Source: Nitrospira sp. (GTDB lineage: Bacteria > Nitrospirota > Nitrospiria > Nitrospirales > Nitrospiraceae). From it: a stretch of 64,000 nt of DNA. Within the stretch, counting starts at the first letter, position 1. Each line of letters starts with the position of its first letter. Shown piece by piece: positions 23,672-33,868 of the stretch. The translations under genes were made by a program, and so were the position numbers. The stretch lies in the NCBI GenBank assembly GCA_009594865.1, contig VOPT01000040.1, forward strand, positions 1 through 64,000, in the 5' to 3' direction. Under the pieces are notes generated by a model. That model saw only the letters and a program-made list of their open reading frames with translations, made no database searches and was not told the DNA's origin.

Positions 23672-25348
23672 CTAGAATTGCACCGCCACGGCTGTCCACA
23701 AGAGATGATTTTTCGCTGTGACTCCGGCGGCGAAGGTCTCAGCGAACGGGGTAATGGCCGAGATCTGGCCGGGGTTGCTCAGACGCTGAAAGGTGTATCC
23801 ACCCATGACCTGAATGTCTCTGGAATACCACCAGGTCAGGTCGACGGCAGCTTCCCGCTTTTTCTCATGAACCGGCTGGCCCCGTTCCCGTTCCTGAATG
23901 TTGAAGTTCGCGCCTAACTGCAGGGTGTCGGTCAGATACCTGGTGCTGCGCACAAAAAAGTCCGTCCCGTCGGTGCCCATATGATGCCCCAACGGAAACC
24001 CCCGATAGCGCATGCCGCTGGTATAGGTACCGTTGTTGTACCAGACGCCGCTCAGCTCCGGATGTCGTCGCCGCCCGTAGTCCGTATCGGCATATTCGAT
24101 ACGCAGGTCCATGGTGTCGCCTTGAAATACCTGTGGAATATAGATGCCGCCTAAAAACGCCGCGCGGCTCGGGATCGGCAATTGTGACCACTTATCCTCC
24201 GTCCCGATCTCTCCATAGAGCTGCAGGCCGGCAGGAAACGGAATCAAATAGGGCACCGACGGCAGCCTGAGCCGGAAATCGGCCATCCCTTGTTCGTTGA
24301 CTTCCTTGTCGGCCCCCTGGTTCGCCGGATGGATATAGGTATCGACGATCGTTTCAGGAAACGATTGGTCGCGCCCGCGCCCGCCAAACTGGGTCAAACG
24401 CGTAAGCCCGAGCTCCAACCAGGGGACCGGCAGGTAACTGATGCGCAAGCCGAAGACCCGCGCACGCGAAAAATCGCGATTGCGCTCCAGTTGAGCCAGA
24501 AAGGCATTGACCTTCCAGTCTCCCAGCCCGCTGAGAAATCCCGGCAATTGGAACGGCCGCTCCGTCCCCAATTTGATCATGTCCATCGGAAACGCATGAT
24601 CGGTCAGTAACAGCGAGCCATGATACCCGGGCCCCCACCACTGCGTCCCCCGCCCCGCTTCCAGCGCGATGTTGGCGTAACTCAACTTGAGGCTGAACTC
24701 GCGCATGTAGAAGTTATCACTATTGTTGGTCGCACCCAGTCCCAGCAAATGGCGATTGCTGATGAATTTGGGTTGGACCATCACGGCAGCCCATTCATTC
24801 AACTCCGCCCAGGCCCGCACGTCGGTTTGATTCTGGACCCCGTTGACGAAATATTCCCCGCCCCGATTTTCCCGAAACCGGATTGTTTGTCCGCCGCCGA
24901 TCGATGACGCATCGACCTCAGAGGTCACTCGAGCGCCGAACCGCAGCGAACCGGCCTTGTCCTCGGGACGTGCTCTGATGGTGCCGAGACGAATGAGTTC
25001 CGGGCGAAACTCCGCCAGCAATCGTTCCAACAGCGGCTCGGCAATGGCTTCTCGGCCGTCAATGTCGATCTCGTCGGCGCGCACTCGCTCGATCGCGCGC
25101 GCCACATACTGGGCCGCCTGCATGCGGGTAAACGGCTTGGCCCCGATCAAGGCATGATCGATCACGCCCAGGGCAATCAACCGTTCGAGGGCATCGTATC
25201 CCCAGTGGTGAAGCGGGAGATTGCTGGAGGCCACGACAGGCCCGCTCCAGACCATCAACAAGGCCAGACTCAGGAGGAGCCGACAAGCGGTGCGACAAGC
25301 GTTCACAAGGCAGGCCGAACCAGAAGCGCAGATGATGCGCAGCGACAC
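23672..25348 (-). CDS. Capsule assembly Wzi-family outer-membrane protein
   Basis: The 558-residue secreted protein has a signal peptide (about residues 22-42), then a short helical region (WGYDALERLIALGVIDHAL, TRMQAAQYVARAIERV) and a long beta-rich barrel. Typical Wzi-like strands include WWGPGYHGSLLLTDHAFPMDMIKL, RVFGLRISYLPVPWLELGLTR and MDLRIEYADTDYG. Wzi proteins sit in the outer membrane and hold capsule at the surface. It lies between the FlaA1-type gene and the vapBC insertion, next to wza. Confidence 0.83.
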   Translation of the reverse strand: MSLRIICASGSACLVNACRTACRLLLSLALLMVWSGPVVASSNLPLHHWGYDALERLIALGVIDHALIGAKPFTRMQAAQYVARAIERVRADEIDIDGREAIAEPLLERLLAEFRPELIRLGTIRARPEDKAGSLRFGARVTSEVDASSIGGGQTIRFRENRGGEYFVNGVQNQTDVRAWAELNEWAAVMVQPKFISNRHLLGLGATNNSDNFYMREFSLKLSYANIALEAGRGTQWWGPGYHGSLLLTDHAFPMDMIKLGTERPFQLPGFLSGLGDWKVNAFLAQLERNRDFSRARVFGLRISYLPVPWLELGLTRLTQFGGRGRDQSFPETIVDTYIHPANQGADKEVNEQGMADFRLRLPSVPYLIPFPAGLQLYGEIGTEDKWSQLPIPSRAAFLGGIYIPQVFQGDTMDLRIEYADTDYGRRRHPELSGVWYNNGTYTSGMRYRGFPLGHHMGTDGTDFFVRSTRYLTDTLQLGANFNIQERERGQPVHEKKREAAVDLTWWYSRDIQVMGGYTFQRLSNPGQISAITPFAETFAAGVTAKNHLLWTAVAVQF

Positions 25349-25379
25349 GTCGCGGGCGCATGGTGAGACAGGTGACGCA

Positions 25380-27350
25380 TCATGTCCGCCTGCGAGGCCC
25401 GCTCGGTGACAGCCCGGACACCGTCACATGATCTGCCGTGGAAGGAGGCGCGTCCTCTGCCGCCGGCGCTTCGGCCTCAGGCACACCATCCACGAGGCCG
25501 GGAAGAGGTGTGGGGCGGTAGTCGGGAAGGATGGACCCGAGCAGGCCAAGCACATGCGACACGCTGCCCTCTGCGGCCGCCTCCTCCAATCTGGCCACCA
25601 GCGCCGTGAGGCGGGAGAGATCGCGCGCAGAATCCGGCCTGACGCAGAGCACTTTGGAAACGGAGGTCTTCTCCACCTGCTCATGACCTGCGACCAACTC
25701 CTCGACGAGCTTCTCTCCCGGCCGGCATCCCACATAGGTCAGGGCCATGTCCCGGTCAGGCACCAATCCCGAGAGCCGAATCAGATTACGCGCCATGTCC
25801 TCCACGCTGATCTGCTCCCCCATATCCAGCACAAACAGTTCTCCGCCTGTTGCCAAGCGCGCCGCATGAAGGACGAGATGCACCGCCTCCGCGACCACCA
25901 TGAAATATCGACGCATCTTCGGGTCGGTGATCGTGACAGGGCCGCCGGCCTTAATCTGCTCAAGAAACAGCGGCACCACGCTCCCGTTACTGCCCAACAC
26001 GTTTCCGAATCGTACGGTAGCAAATATGGTCCGCGAAGAACGAGCCCGCTTTTGGAGCAGGAGTTCCGCCACGCCTTTGCTCGCGCCCATCACACTCACA
26101 GGATTCACGGCCTTGTCGGTCGAGATCAAAATGAAACGCTCGACTTCATGACGATGCGCGGCCTCGGCCACGATCCTTGTCCCGCCGACATTGTTCAAGA
26201 CGGCTTCGCAGGGATTTCCCTCCATGAGCGGCACGTGCTTATGCGCAGCCGCATGAAACACCAGTGTAGGTCGGCATTCCGCAAACAACCGGTTCATCTG
26301 TCCGACGTCCGTGATGTCTCCGATGACAGGAGCGATCGACGAGTAGCCCGCAGCGATGAGTTCATTCGCCACCGCAAACAGGCCGTTCTCGTACCGATCC
26401 AGCAACACCAAGGTCGCCGGCGACAGTCGAGCCACCTGCCGGGATAACTCCGATCCGATCGATCCGCCGGCACCGGTCACCAGTACGCGCGCCCCCCGCA
26501 CCAGCGCACGGAGTGGTGTCGGATCCAGATCGACCGGAACACGGTCCAGGAGATCCTCGATGGAGAGATTCCGAATTTGACTGACCGCTACCCGGCCTTG
26601 GAGCACATCCCGCAAATTGGGAAGGGTTTGGATCGGAAGGTGGAACGGTTCCAACGTTTTGACCACTTCACGGATCGTGGCCGGGGCGGCGCTCGGCATG
26701 GCAACGAGCACCACATCCGGACCGTGCTCAGTGATGATCTTGGGCAGACGAGCTCGATTGCCCAGCACCTCCACGCCATGAATGCGGTGGCCAACCTTCG
26801 CCGGATTGTCGTCGATGAAGCCGATGGGGCGATAGCCGTACGACGGATTGTTCCGCATTTCCCGCACAATCAACGCTCCGGCGTCCCCCGCGCCCACGAT
26901 GAGGACCCGCTTTCGGACAGTCCCCATCCATCCACGCTCCCGCAGAAGCCGCGGAATTGCCCGCAAGCCCGTTTGGAGACAGAAGAGGAGTAACGCATCG
27001 ATCACAAAAATTGAGGAGGGATAGGCCCAGAGCTCCAATCCAAGCCGAACCACTCCCACGAACACCAGCGAACTGAGGGCGATACTGAGCGCCAGATCCC
27101 GGACATCCAACAAGCTCGTGTACCGCCAGAGCCCGTCATAGAGGCGGAACGGATAAAAGGCCAACGCCCGGATGACCAACAACAGTGGCAGCATGGAAGC
27201 GAACAATTCCCACTGTAGTGCGGGGATGTCGTCATCGAAACGAAGGAAGAACGCCAGCCAGTTGGACAACGCCGCGAGACCGAGGTAGGCCACAAACAAT
27301 AGGGCACGCCGTTGAATGGCGGTCAGTGATGTGACTAATTGACTGGCCAT
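25380..27350 (-). CDS. FlaA1/WbpM-type nucleotide-sugar 4,6-dehydratase/epimerase
   Basis: The 656-residue membrane protein has four to five N-terminal transmembrane helices, then a CoA-binding-like Rossmann domain (VLIVGAGDAGALIVREM). A catalytic SDR domain with VLVTGAGGSIGSELSRQV follows. The catalytic region reads STDKAVNPVSVMGASK, the S-M-K triad of the large WbpM class in place of the usual Y-x3-K. AAHKHVPLMEGNP is also conserved. It makes 6-deoxy-4-keto UDP-sugars for surface polysaccharide. The C-terminal tail of about 40 residues is Pro/Ala-rich and likely disordered. Confidence 0.92.
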   Translation of the reverse strand: MASQLVTSLTAIQRRALLFVAYLGLAALSNWLAFFLRFDDDIPALQWELFASMLPLLLVIRALAFYPFRLYDGLWRYTSLLDVRDLALSIALSSLVFVGVVRLGLELWAYPSSIFVIDALLLFCLQTGLRAIPRLLRERGWMGTVRKRVLIVGAGDAGALIVREMRNNPSYGYRPIGFIDDNPAKVGHRIHGVEVLGNRARLPKIITEHGPDVVLVAMPSAAPATIREVVKTLEPFHLPIQTLPNLRDVLQGRVAVSQIRNLSIEDLLDRVPVDLDPTPLRALVRGARVLVTGAGGSIGSELSRQVARLSPATLVLLDRYENGLFAVANELIAAGYSSIAPVIGDITDVGQMNRLFAECRPTLVFHAAAHKHVPLMEGNPCEAVLNNVGGTRIVAEAAHRHEVERFILISTDKAVNPVSVMGASKGVAELLLQKRARSSRTIFATVRFGNVLGSNGSVVPLFLEQIKAGGPVTITDPKMRRYFMVVAEAVHLVLHAARLATGGELFVLDMGEQISVEDMARNLIRLSGLVPDRDMALTYVGCRPGEKLVEELVAGHEQVEKTSVSKVLCVRPDSARDLSRLTALVARLEEAAAEGSVSHVLGLLGSILPDYRPTPLPGLVDGVPEAEAPAAEDAPPSTADHVTVSGLSPSGPRRRT

Positions 27351-27707
27351 GACTCATCCAGGTTGAAGCACCCGTGCCGCATCAGCCTCCTCTCACCCGG
27401 CGTCGAAGAATACCTTTTCCCCAACGACCGAATCCACCCCTAGAACACATGGTGGCTCGTAAACGGTCCAGGACAAACCGCACAGATATGGGACAGTCGG
27501 CTAGATGTCCAACAGTGTTCCAACGGCAAAGAACTTATATGGCCGCTGACCGATGGATTCGCTGGAATAGAAGGTGCCACCGCATATGCCGAGACACCGC
27601 CTCGACGGTTGGGAAACACGCACTAGTTCTGTTGCTGGATCTGACGCCTTCTCTGTGCCCTACGAGATGCGGCGCACACCATCCTCGACATTTTTAACAT
27701 CCCCCCA
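27351..27707. other. 357-bp intergenic gap in the exopolysaccharide locus
   Basis: It lies between the sugar transferase and the FlaA1-type gene on the minus strand. No convincing coding frame, RNA gene or repeat was seen. It may hold a promoter for the downstream genes, but no clear -35/-10 pair was found. Confidence 0.4.
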
Positions 27708-28295
27708 CTAGGCAAGACGGAAGATTGTGCGCAGAAGGATGAGGAGGTCTCCAGGAAATGAAGCGCTCCGCACATACTGCTTAGACAATTGAATTTTGTC
27801 CGGAAGCACCTGGTGAACGTAATAATCCTCTGGACAGGCCGCAGCTGCCAGAATGGCTTCTTCGTCACGATACTTCAACGACGCGGGATCGGTGATACCC
27901 GGCCGAACCGTCAGCAATTCCTCATAGTCTCTCCGGAACTGCTCGACATAACGCCGCACTTCAGGTCGCGGCCCTACGAGACTCATCTCTCCGTTCAGAA
28001 CATTGATCAGTTGAGGCAGTTCATCGAGCTTCGTCCGTCTGAGCAACCGGCCCATTCTCGTGACTCTTGTATCGCCCCGCACGGTGACCACACTTCCCTC
28101 CAACGGTGCATCCGCGCGCATCGTACGAAATTTGTACATGCGAAACGGGCGAAAGCCTCGGCCGATCCGCTCATGCACGAACAGCACGGGCCCTGCCGAA
28201 TCCAGCTTGACCAGCAGCGCCGTCAGCACCAACAGCGGCAACAGCAGAATGATTCCCGCCAGAGCCAACGTCACATCCGCACACCGCTTGATCAC
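27708..28295 (-). CDS. Initiating sugar-phosphate transferase (WcaJ/PglC family)
   Basis: The 195-residue protein starts with a hydrophobic hairpin (VTLALAGIILLLPLLVLTALLV), followed by the family blocks PVLFVHERIGRGFRPFRMYKF, RTMRADA, LDELPQLINVLNGEMSLVGPRPE and RPGITDPASL. It transfers the first sugar-1-phosphate to undecaprenyl phosphate. It is the short, PglC-like form without the extra N-terminal helices of WcaJ. It overlaps the aminotransferase stop by ATGA. Its direct neighbour makes an amino-sugar, so the first sugar is probably a diamino or N-acetylamino sugar; this is an inference. Confidence 0.92.
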   Translation of the reverse strand: MIKRCADVTLALAGIILLLPLLVLTALLVKLDSAGPVLFVHERIGRGFRPFRMYKFRTMRADAPLEGSVVTVRGDTRVTRMGRLLRRTKLDELPQLINVLNGEMSLVGPRPEVRRYVEQFRRDYEELLTVRPGITDPASLKYRDEEAILAAAACPEDYYVHQVLPDKIQLSKQYVRSASFPGDLLILLRTIFRLA

Positions 28296-29452
28296 CGACG
28301 ATACTCGGCGACAATAGTGCGGACTGACTCGATCACGTGCCGGATGTCTGCGTCGGTCATTCGTGGGTAGATGGGCAGGGATACGATTCGCTCGAACGTC
28401 TCACTGGCAACGGGAAAGTCGGCGGGGGTGAACCCAAATCGCGAACGGTAATAGGGATGGAGGTGTAACGGGATAAAGTGCACGGATGCGCCCACTCCGC
28501 TCTTTTTCAACGCTTCGATAAAGCCGTTGCGGCTGATGCGGAGGCTGTGCAGGTCAAGTTGAATAACGTATAGATGCCAAGAATGACCACTGCCGGGCGA
28601 CTCAAGCGGGAGCCGCAATTCTGGCAGATCGGCAAATTCAGAGTTGTACGCTGCCGCGATCTTGCGCCTCGCTTCGAGAAAGCGCCCAGCCTTCGCCAAC
28701 TGCTCGATCCCGATCGCAGCCGCGATATCGGTCAAATTGTACTTATACCCAGGCGCGCCGATTTCGTAATACCACGACCCCGCATCCGAGTATCGCATCC
28801 ACGCGTCCCTAGTAATTCCGTGCAAGGTCATCCGGCGCATACGCTCAGCCCGCGCCTGATTATTGGTCGTCGCCATCCCGCCCTCGCCCGTGGTCAGAGT
28901 CTTCGTCGCATAAAACGAGAAGCAGGTGATATCTCCCAGAGCGCCGACCGGCTTGCCTCGATAAGAAGAGGGAAATGCATGCGCAGCATCTTCAACGACC
29001 GCCAATCCGTGGCTGGCGGCAGCCTCTAGGATGCCTTGCATATCGCAGGGCTGCCCCGCGAAATGCACCGGAATCACCGCCTTTGTACGCCGGGTAATTT
29101 TTGCAGAGAGGGCCGCTACGTCCAGGTTCAAGGTGATCGGGTCGCAGTCAACCAGAACAGGGGTCGCCTTAAAGTACGCGACAACCTCCGCCGTGGCGGC
29201 AAAGGTCATGGTCGGTACGATAATCTCATCGCCTTCTTGGACACCAAGTGCTTCCAACGCCACGTGCAAAGCCGCAGTGCAGGAATTGGTGGCCACGGCA
29301 TACTCCGCCCCGACCTGCGCCGCAAAGTGTTCCTCAAACTGCCGCACCTTTTGCCCTGTCGTCAGCCAACCGGACTGCAGCACCTCCGTGACAGCAGAGA
29401 TTTCCTCTTTGCCAATGTCAGGAAGATGAAATGGAACCTGATGTTCACTCAT
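28292..29452 (-). CDS. DegT/DnrJ/EryC1/StrS sugar aminotransferase
   Basis: This PLP-dependent enzyme of 386 residues adds an amino group to a 4-keto nucleotide sugar. Conserved features are AVATNSCTAALHVALEAL, VVEDAAHAFPSSYRGK and the PLP lysine in SFYATKTLTTGEGGM. GYKYNLTDIAAAIGIEQL is also present. Its substrate is probably the product of the FlaA1-type dehydratase encoded 1 kb downstream. It overlaps the methyltransferase stop by 8 bp. Confidence 0.94.
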   Translation of the reverse strand: MSEHQVPFHLPDIGKEEISAVTEVLQSGWLTTGQKVRQFEEHFAAQVGAEYAVATNSCTAALHVALEALGVQEGDEIIVPTMTFAATAEVVAYFKATPVLVDCDPITLNLDVAALSAKITRRTKAVIPVHFAGQPCDMQGILEAAASHGLAVVEDAAHAFPSSYRGKPVGALGDITCFSFYATKTLTTGEGGMATTNNQARAERMRRMTLHGITRDAWMRYSDAGSWYYEIGAPGYKYNLTDIAAAIGIEQLAKAGRFLEARRKIAAAYNSEFADLPELRLPLESPGSGHSWHLYVIQLDLHSLRISRNGFIEALKKSGVGASVHFIPLHLHPYYRSRFGFTPADFPVASETFERIVSLPIYPRMTDADIRHVIESVRTIVAEYRR

Positions 29453-30197
29453 GACGCAGCGGCTTTCGAATTGTGCCCAGATAATGGGTACAGAGGAATG
29501 GGATTAGACTGAAGAACTGACAGGCCCACCAAGACACCGGAGCAACAAGGCGAGTGATCGGAGGCGCGAGGGTCATGCGACGGAGTTCGATATCACACCC
29601 TTTGAACAACCCTTGAATTTCACGTCTCGAGACCCCGCGCACATCGGGATTACGCGGATTGTTGACATGAAAGTCGTACCACAGAATCAAGCCCGTCGGC
29701 TTCAGAACGCGCAGCATTTCCCGGGCAAGTTGCCGTCGAACACCTTCGTTCAGGATGGACGTAAACACCGTAGATTGCACGATGAGATCGAAACTTTCAT
29801 CGGGGACTTCAAGGACAGTGGCATTGCCGCACTGAACGGTCACTTCGGCGGGTATCAGGCTTCGCGCGTTAGCAACTCGCGATTCCAGCAGATCCACTCC
29901 GGTGATGGAACTCGGATCGGCGCCCCAACGAATGAGATCTCGAATCCACAATCCGTTGCCGCATCCCACATCGAGAATTTGGGCACCGTGAAGCGACGAC
30001 CAACCGGCTTGGGCGAGAATCGAGAGGACCCCACGCTCTCGTTCCTGCAGCATGAATAGATTGCCAAGATTGAAACAGGAATACAGCCCGGCGGGCGAAA
30101 CAGATTGGCGGCGAGCATACGCCTCACGAATGCGAGTCTCTTCCTGTTGCGCTGCGTCGTCCGCACAGGATTTGTCTGATAGTTCCATATTCATCAT
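29445..30197 (-). CDS. Class I SAM-dependent methyltransferase
   Basis: In 250 residues the SAM-binding motif I is ILDVGCGNGLWIRDLI, followed by acidic residue D in ITGVDLLE and the motif II/III region FDLIVQSTVFTSILNEG. There is a hydrophobic C-terminal stretch (LVAPVSWWACQFFSLIPFL) that may bind the membrane. Its ATG overlaps the GT2 stop as ATGA; two further in-frame ATGs follow. Context suggests methylation of a sugar or lipid-linked intermediate. Confidence 0.85.
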   Translation of the reverse strand: MMNMELSDKSCADDAAQQEETRIREAYARRQSVSPAGLYSCFNLGNLFMLQERERGVLSILAQAGWSSLHGAQILDVGCGNGLWIRDLIRWGADPSSITGVDLLESRVANARSLIPAEVTVQCGNATVLEVPDESFDLIVQSTVFTSILNEGVRRQLAREMLRVLKPTGLILWYDFHVNNPRNPDVRGVSRREIQGLFKGCDIELRRMTLAPPITRLVAPVSWWACQFFSLIPFLCTHYLGTIRKPLRHE

Positions 30198-31243
30198 CTA
30201 GACAGCGGAACCGAATTCGCGGCGATATCAGGCAACTTGCGGCGAATCCAGAAATCCAAGATTCCGCGGGCATATCCCAGTCCGTAACTAACATGCATAA
30301 CTGGAAAGACCAGCAACATCCACCCGACGCAGCGAAGACCGCTTGACAATCCTACCGCAAATGAGACGGTAAAATCTGCCAACAGATACGCGACGATCAA
30401 CAGCAAGAGCGTGAGCCTAGAGGGGTGAGAACCGATCGATACGAATGAGAGGCCGACGAGCAACCCCAGGCACACTATGGGAATCAGTTGCCGCACGGTA
30501 CCGATTCTGCCAAGTTTTAGCGCAACCAACGGTTTGAAATACCCGTACTGATAAAACATTCTCCAGAGTTGCGCGAGTGACGACCGCGGATAGTAGTACG
30601 AGACTACGTCCGGGACCAACAGGATCCTCCCCCCGCGTGCGATCAATCGCTGATTGAATTCATCGTCCTGATTTCTGATGAGCTGCTCATCGAACAGGCC
30701 GACAGTCTTAAAAAGCTCCTTCTTAAAGCAGCCTCCCCATACCGTATCTACCCATTTGGGCTCAGTGAGCCCGGCTTGATAGTTTGATGTGCCGACGGCG
30801 AAGGGGTGTGACATGCCATACGCAATGGCCATGGCCATGGGCGTTCGATCAGCGGCAACTGCCATTCGTATTCCTCCGACGTTGTCCGCACCGCTTTTGC
30901 GCTGCCAGTCTATCAACTTGGAGATGTAATCCTGAGGGTACGTGGCATGTGCGTCCATCCGAACAACGACATCCCCTTTCGCCTGTTGAATCCCTACGTT
31001 CAATGCACAAGGAGTTGTCCGTCTTGGGTTGTCCACCATCTTCACTCGCATAGAATCTGCCGCGATTCGCTCGACTTCCTTTCGGGTTCCATCATCACTC
31101 AACCCATCGATAACAAGCACTTCAGTCAAATCCTTCGGATACGAATTGGCCAGAATGGAAAGAAGGCAGTCTCTTATGAAGCGCGCTTCATTACGGGAAG
31201 GAACAAGGATCGTAACAAATGGGTTGGTAACAGACTCGCCCAC
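30194..31243 (-). CDS. Glycosyltransferase family 2 with C-terminal membrane helices (ExoA-like)
   Basis: The 349-residue protein has a GT-A fold: VTILVPSRNEARFI, the nucleotide-binding D in EVLVIDGLSDDGT, VVRMDAHATYP as the DxD-like motif, and WGGCFKKELF with a later NQDDEFNQRL acceptor motif. Three or four hydrophobic helices end the protein. It should add a sugar to the lipid-linked repeat unit on the cytoplasmic face. It resembles succinoglycan ExoA-type transferases. Confidence 0.9.
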   Translation of the reverse strand: MGESVTNPFVTILVPSRNEARFIRDCLLSILANSYPKDLTEVLVIDGLSDDGTRKEVERIAADSMRVKMVDNPRRTTPCALNVGIQQAKGDVVVRMDAHATYPQDYISKLIDWQRKSGADNVGGIRMAVAADRTPMAMAIAYGMSHPFAVGTSNYQAGLTEPKWVDTVWGGCFKKELFKTVGLFDEQLIRNQDDEFNQRLIARGGRILLVPDVVSYYYPRSSLAQLWRMFYQYGYFKPLVALKLGRIGTVRQLIPIVCLGLLVGLSFVSIGSHPSRLTLLLLIVAYLLADFTVSFAVGLSSGLRCVGWMLLVFPVMHVSYGLGYARGILDFWIRRKLPDIAANSVPLSR

Positions 31244-31279
31244 TGCCTCTACCTATACATGAAATGATTTTTGCATACT

Positions 31280-32413
31280 CTACTTACCGCAAGTCGTGTC
31301 AGCACCGTCGCCTATGCACTGGCCTGAATCAACCACGCCAGAATGTTTCCGTACTAAACCCACTCGATGCAACGCCGATCTCTCTAAGCATTGTGTAAGC
31401 AATGAGGCAATCTCCTCAGGCCGGATCAGTGCTATGCAGTCACACGATGTCCATTTATCTCGGAAACAAGGATGACAAGAAGCCGCTGGTCTGGCACAGA
31501 TCCCACCTGCATGGAACGGAGCTAGCCGCTCTGGTGAAGTGGGGCCGAATATACTGACAGTCGAAACCCCAAGACTTGCTGCCATATGCATAACGCCCGT
31601 GTCGCCGGAAAGTAACAGGTCGCATCTTTTTAACATCGAGAGGCTTTCTCTGATAGTCCACCGCCCCACACCATCCAACCAAGGAATAGCCCCTCCCAGA
31701 ACTCGTGCGGCTGCAGTCTTTCCTCGTTCATCTTTCGAACCAAAGCTAATCACTCCGAGGCCTGGAAACCTGGTCTTCAGCAGGGCTAGCACCCTTCCGA
31801 ACGAATCAACCGGCCATTGCTTAGCGATTTCCTTCGCACCGCACTGCACTCCAACAATCGGAGTTGAGAGCCCTTTGAACGTATGCCTGACAATCTGATC
31901 TCCCCATGTCTCTTCCGTTTCCGATAAACTCAGGACCGGATAAGGCAGACTCATTTGAAGTCCCAACGATCGTGCGAGCTCTTGCTGACTTTGCAAGATA
32001 GACTTATCCCACCTCTTCTCCGCGTATACTGAGAACAGCCACCGCCTGGAAGGCAGTGCTTCGCCGACCATAAGATCTGCTCCCAGTGCCATCTTAACGG
32101 CAACGGCCGTGCTCATGGGGACGCCAGGCACCGCTATTAACATCTCTGCGGTCCCACGGAAGTCCATTCGCAACTTACATAGTCCCCTGAGCCCGTCATA
32201 CCGGTTCTGAAGATAGATAGGTTCAATCCCTGAGACGTCATGTTGAATGAGCTGAAAATGTTCAGGGCTTCGAAACAACACCTTCACGCCACATTTATTC
32301 AGAGCCCATTGTGAAATTGATTGCAACAGAGGAAGGCTTAACACAACATTACCGAACCCATGATGATCTAGGACAAAAATCCCCCTCTGAACCTTTGAAA
32401 GAACATTACTCAT
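31280..32413 (-). CDS. Glycosyltransferase family 9 (heptosyltransferase-like)
   Basis: In 377 residues the GT-B family 9 pattern is visible. The N-terminal HHGFGNVVLSLPLLQSI segment replaces the usual GDxxxxxP. The nucleotide-binding C-terminal half has VGVQCGAKEIAKQWPVDSFG, GDTGVMHMAASLGVSTVSIFGPTSP and RLAPFH. The donor is unknown; ADP-heptose is the best-known donor of the family. It overlaps the polymerase stop by 8 bp. The last 60 residues are Cys-rich (CARPAASCHPCFRDKWTSCDC), as in other family members with a C-terminal Cys cluster. Confidence 0.88.
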   Translation of the reverse strand: MSNVLSKVQRGIFVLDHHGFGNVVLSLPLLQSISQWALNKCGVKVLFRSPEHFQLIQHDVSGIEPIYLQNRYDGLRGLCKLRMDFRGTAEMLIAVPGVPMSTAVAVKMALGADLMVGEALPSRRWLFSVYAEKRWDKSILQSQQELARSLGLQMSLPYPVLSLSETEETWGDQIVRHTFKGLSTPIVGVQCGAKEIAKQWPVDSFGRVLALLKTRFPGLGVISFGSKDERGKTAAARVLGGAIPWLDGVGRWTIRESLSMLKRCDLLLSGDTGVMHMAASLGVSTVSIFGPTSPERLAPFHAGGICARPAASCHPCFRDKWTSCDCIALIRPEEIASLLTQCLERSALHRVGLVRKHSGVVDSGQCIGDGADTTCGK

Positions 32414-33812
32414 TGATTTCTGCTCGCCAACGTCGCCGCTCGACGCATTGCAGGGTATTAGAGCCGACTATACTTGGGGGCGAGCTGCCCCCCATTAACA
32501 GGATCAATACACTAGCTTCACACAGGAGTGTCAGTACCGCGACAACAACGCCATCAATACTTCGCTCCCAGAATGTGAACAAGTGTATGAAGAGACAACT
32601 ATAGAGAAAAACCGCAGGCTGGCCGAACTGCTGTTCGATAAGGTAGGCGTACGAAGACCTGACAAATATTCCACATAGCAACGCAAGCACCACCATCCCC
32701 CCGATATGCCCGTTGAGGTAGGCTTCCCCCAACAAAGTGGGCGCGGCAGCAGTCCCGGTCCCATAAAAGATATGGCCCAGGTATGTCTCTCCAAACTGCT
32801 GGGCAAAACCAACTGGTTTATCCGTCCATACCTGGCGAGGCACCCAGGCGAGTAACGCCCCAAGAATGGTGCGACCGTACTGAAAATCCATGACGTCTGG
32901 GGTATCTCTGATGATATAGGTCAGTGAGTCAATGCCTAAAAATCTGCTCAGGGCAGTCCTCACGAACATCACGCCGGCCTCTTCAGACGGCAGGTCGTCT
33001 CCGGAGAAGAAGGCGAGCAACTGATCGATCGTTTCAACCATCCGATCAATACCCCCGGCTTGACGGTAGACGTTGAACAACGGAAAGTTCAATACCGCCA
33101 GTAGTACAAACCCACCTATCACTCCTACACTCACTCGTTTTCTAAGGTAATGGACGGAAACTACCACGGCCAACAACGGTCCAAGAAACGCCGCTTTTGA
33201 CCCCGAAATCAGGCCAAGGACTAGAACGAGCGGTAAAAGCACAAGGTACGTCAGAATCCGTCCGTTGTTGCTGACCAGGCATCGGGTCAACGCAATCCCG
33301 AATGCGAGCGGAAGAAACGCCACCCCTGCCGCCCAATATCCTTGCCCAGGCTCAGTAAGGGTGCGCTGTTTATCATCAATGAAGCTATCCCATCCCCCCA
33401 AATACTGTACGAGCAAAAACTGAGAAATCAGCCCTGCCCCGATAAACAGCGGTAGCAGAAGGGTCACTCGCTCACTGTTCCACCGCACCGGCAAGACAGG
33501 AAGAGCTCGAGCAAGACTAGGGCCTATGTTGGAATAGTACCCGGCCAGAAAGCACACCAAACTTGGAATCAAATACAGAACAGCAAGCGTGAACGCGTGC
33601 ATGGTAAGAGCATCAAACGGCGGGGAGATAAATGCCGATCCAAGGGTAAGATCGAATACCGCTCGTACCACAAACAATAGGAGAAAGAAAGCGGACGCCC
33701 AATAAATCGGCTCAAAGACATCTCTCGCCCTTTTGAGTAGAAAGAGACCGAAGGGAATACCAGCAATACTGGTTAGCACCGCGAGAGCAAGATATAGAAA
33801 CGGATCTTCCAT
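32406..33812 (-). CDS. Wzy-like polysaccharide polymerase
   Basis: The 468-residue protein has about twelve hydrophobic helices and a larger loop in the middle (about residues 260-300), as in O-antigen or repeat-unit polymerases. Sequence conservation in Wzy proteins is low, so the call rests on topology and on its position between the flippase and glycosyltransferase genes. An N-terminal ALAVLTSIAGIPFGLFLL helix starts the protein, and the last 40 residues are soluble. Confidence 0.72.
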   Translation of the reverse strand: MEDPFLYLALAVLTSIAGIPFGLFLLKRARDVFEPIYWASAFFLLLFVVRAVFDLTLGSAFISPPFDALTMHAFTLAVLYLIPSLVCFLAGYYSNIGPSLARALPVLPVRWNSERVTLLLPLFIGAGLISQFLLVQYLGGWDSFIDDKQRTLTEPGQGYWAAGVAFLPLAFGIALTRCLVSNNGRILTYLVLLPLVLVLGLISGSKAAFLGPLLAVVVSVHYLRKRVSVGVIGGFVLLAVLNFPLFNVYRQAGGIDRMVETIDQLLAFFSGDDLPSEEAGVMFVRTALSRFLGIDSLTYIIRDTPDVMDFQYGRTILGALLAWVPRQVWTDKPVGFAQQFGETYLGHIFYGTGTAAAPTLLGEAYLNGHIGGMVVLALLCGIFVRSSYAYLIEQQFGQPAVFLYSCLFIHLFTFWERSIDGVVVAVLTLLCEASVLILLMGGSSPPSIVGSNTLQCVERRRWRAEINE

Positions 33813-33868
33813 AATTGCGAATCAACAATAGTGGGCCGCAATATGCTTGGCCGCCATTGCATTGGATG

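Noticed and set aside
27374..27697. 107-codon plus-strand frame in the exopolysaccharide gap
   Set aside because: Arg/Pro-rich composition, no ribosome-binding site, no family, and against the direction of the locus.
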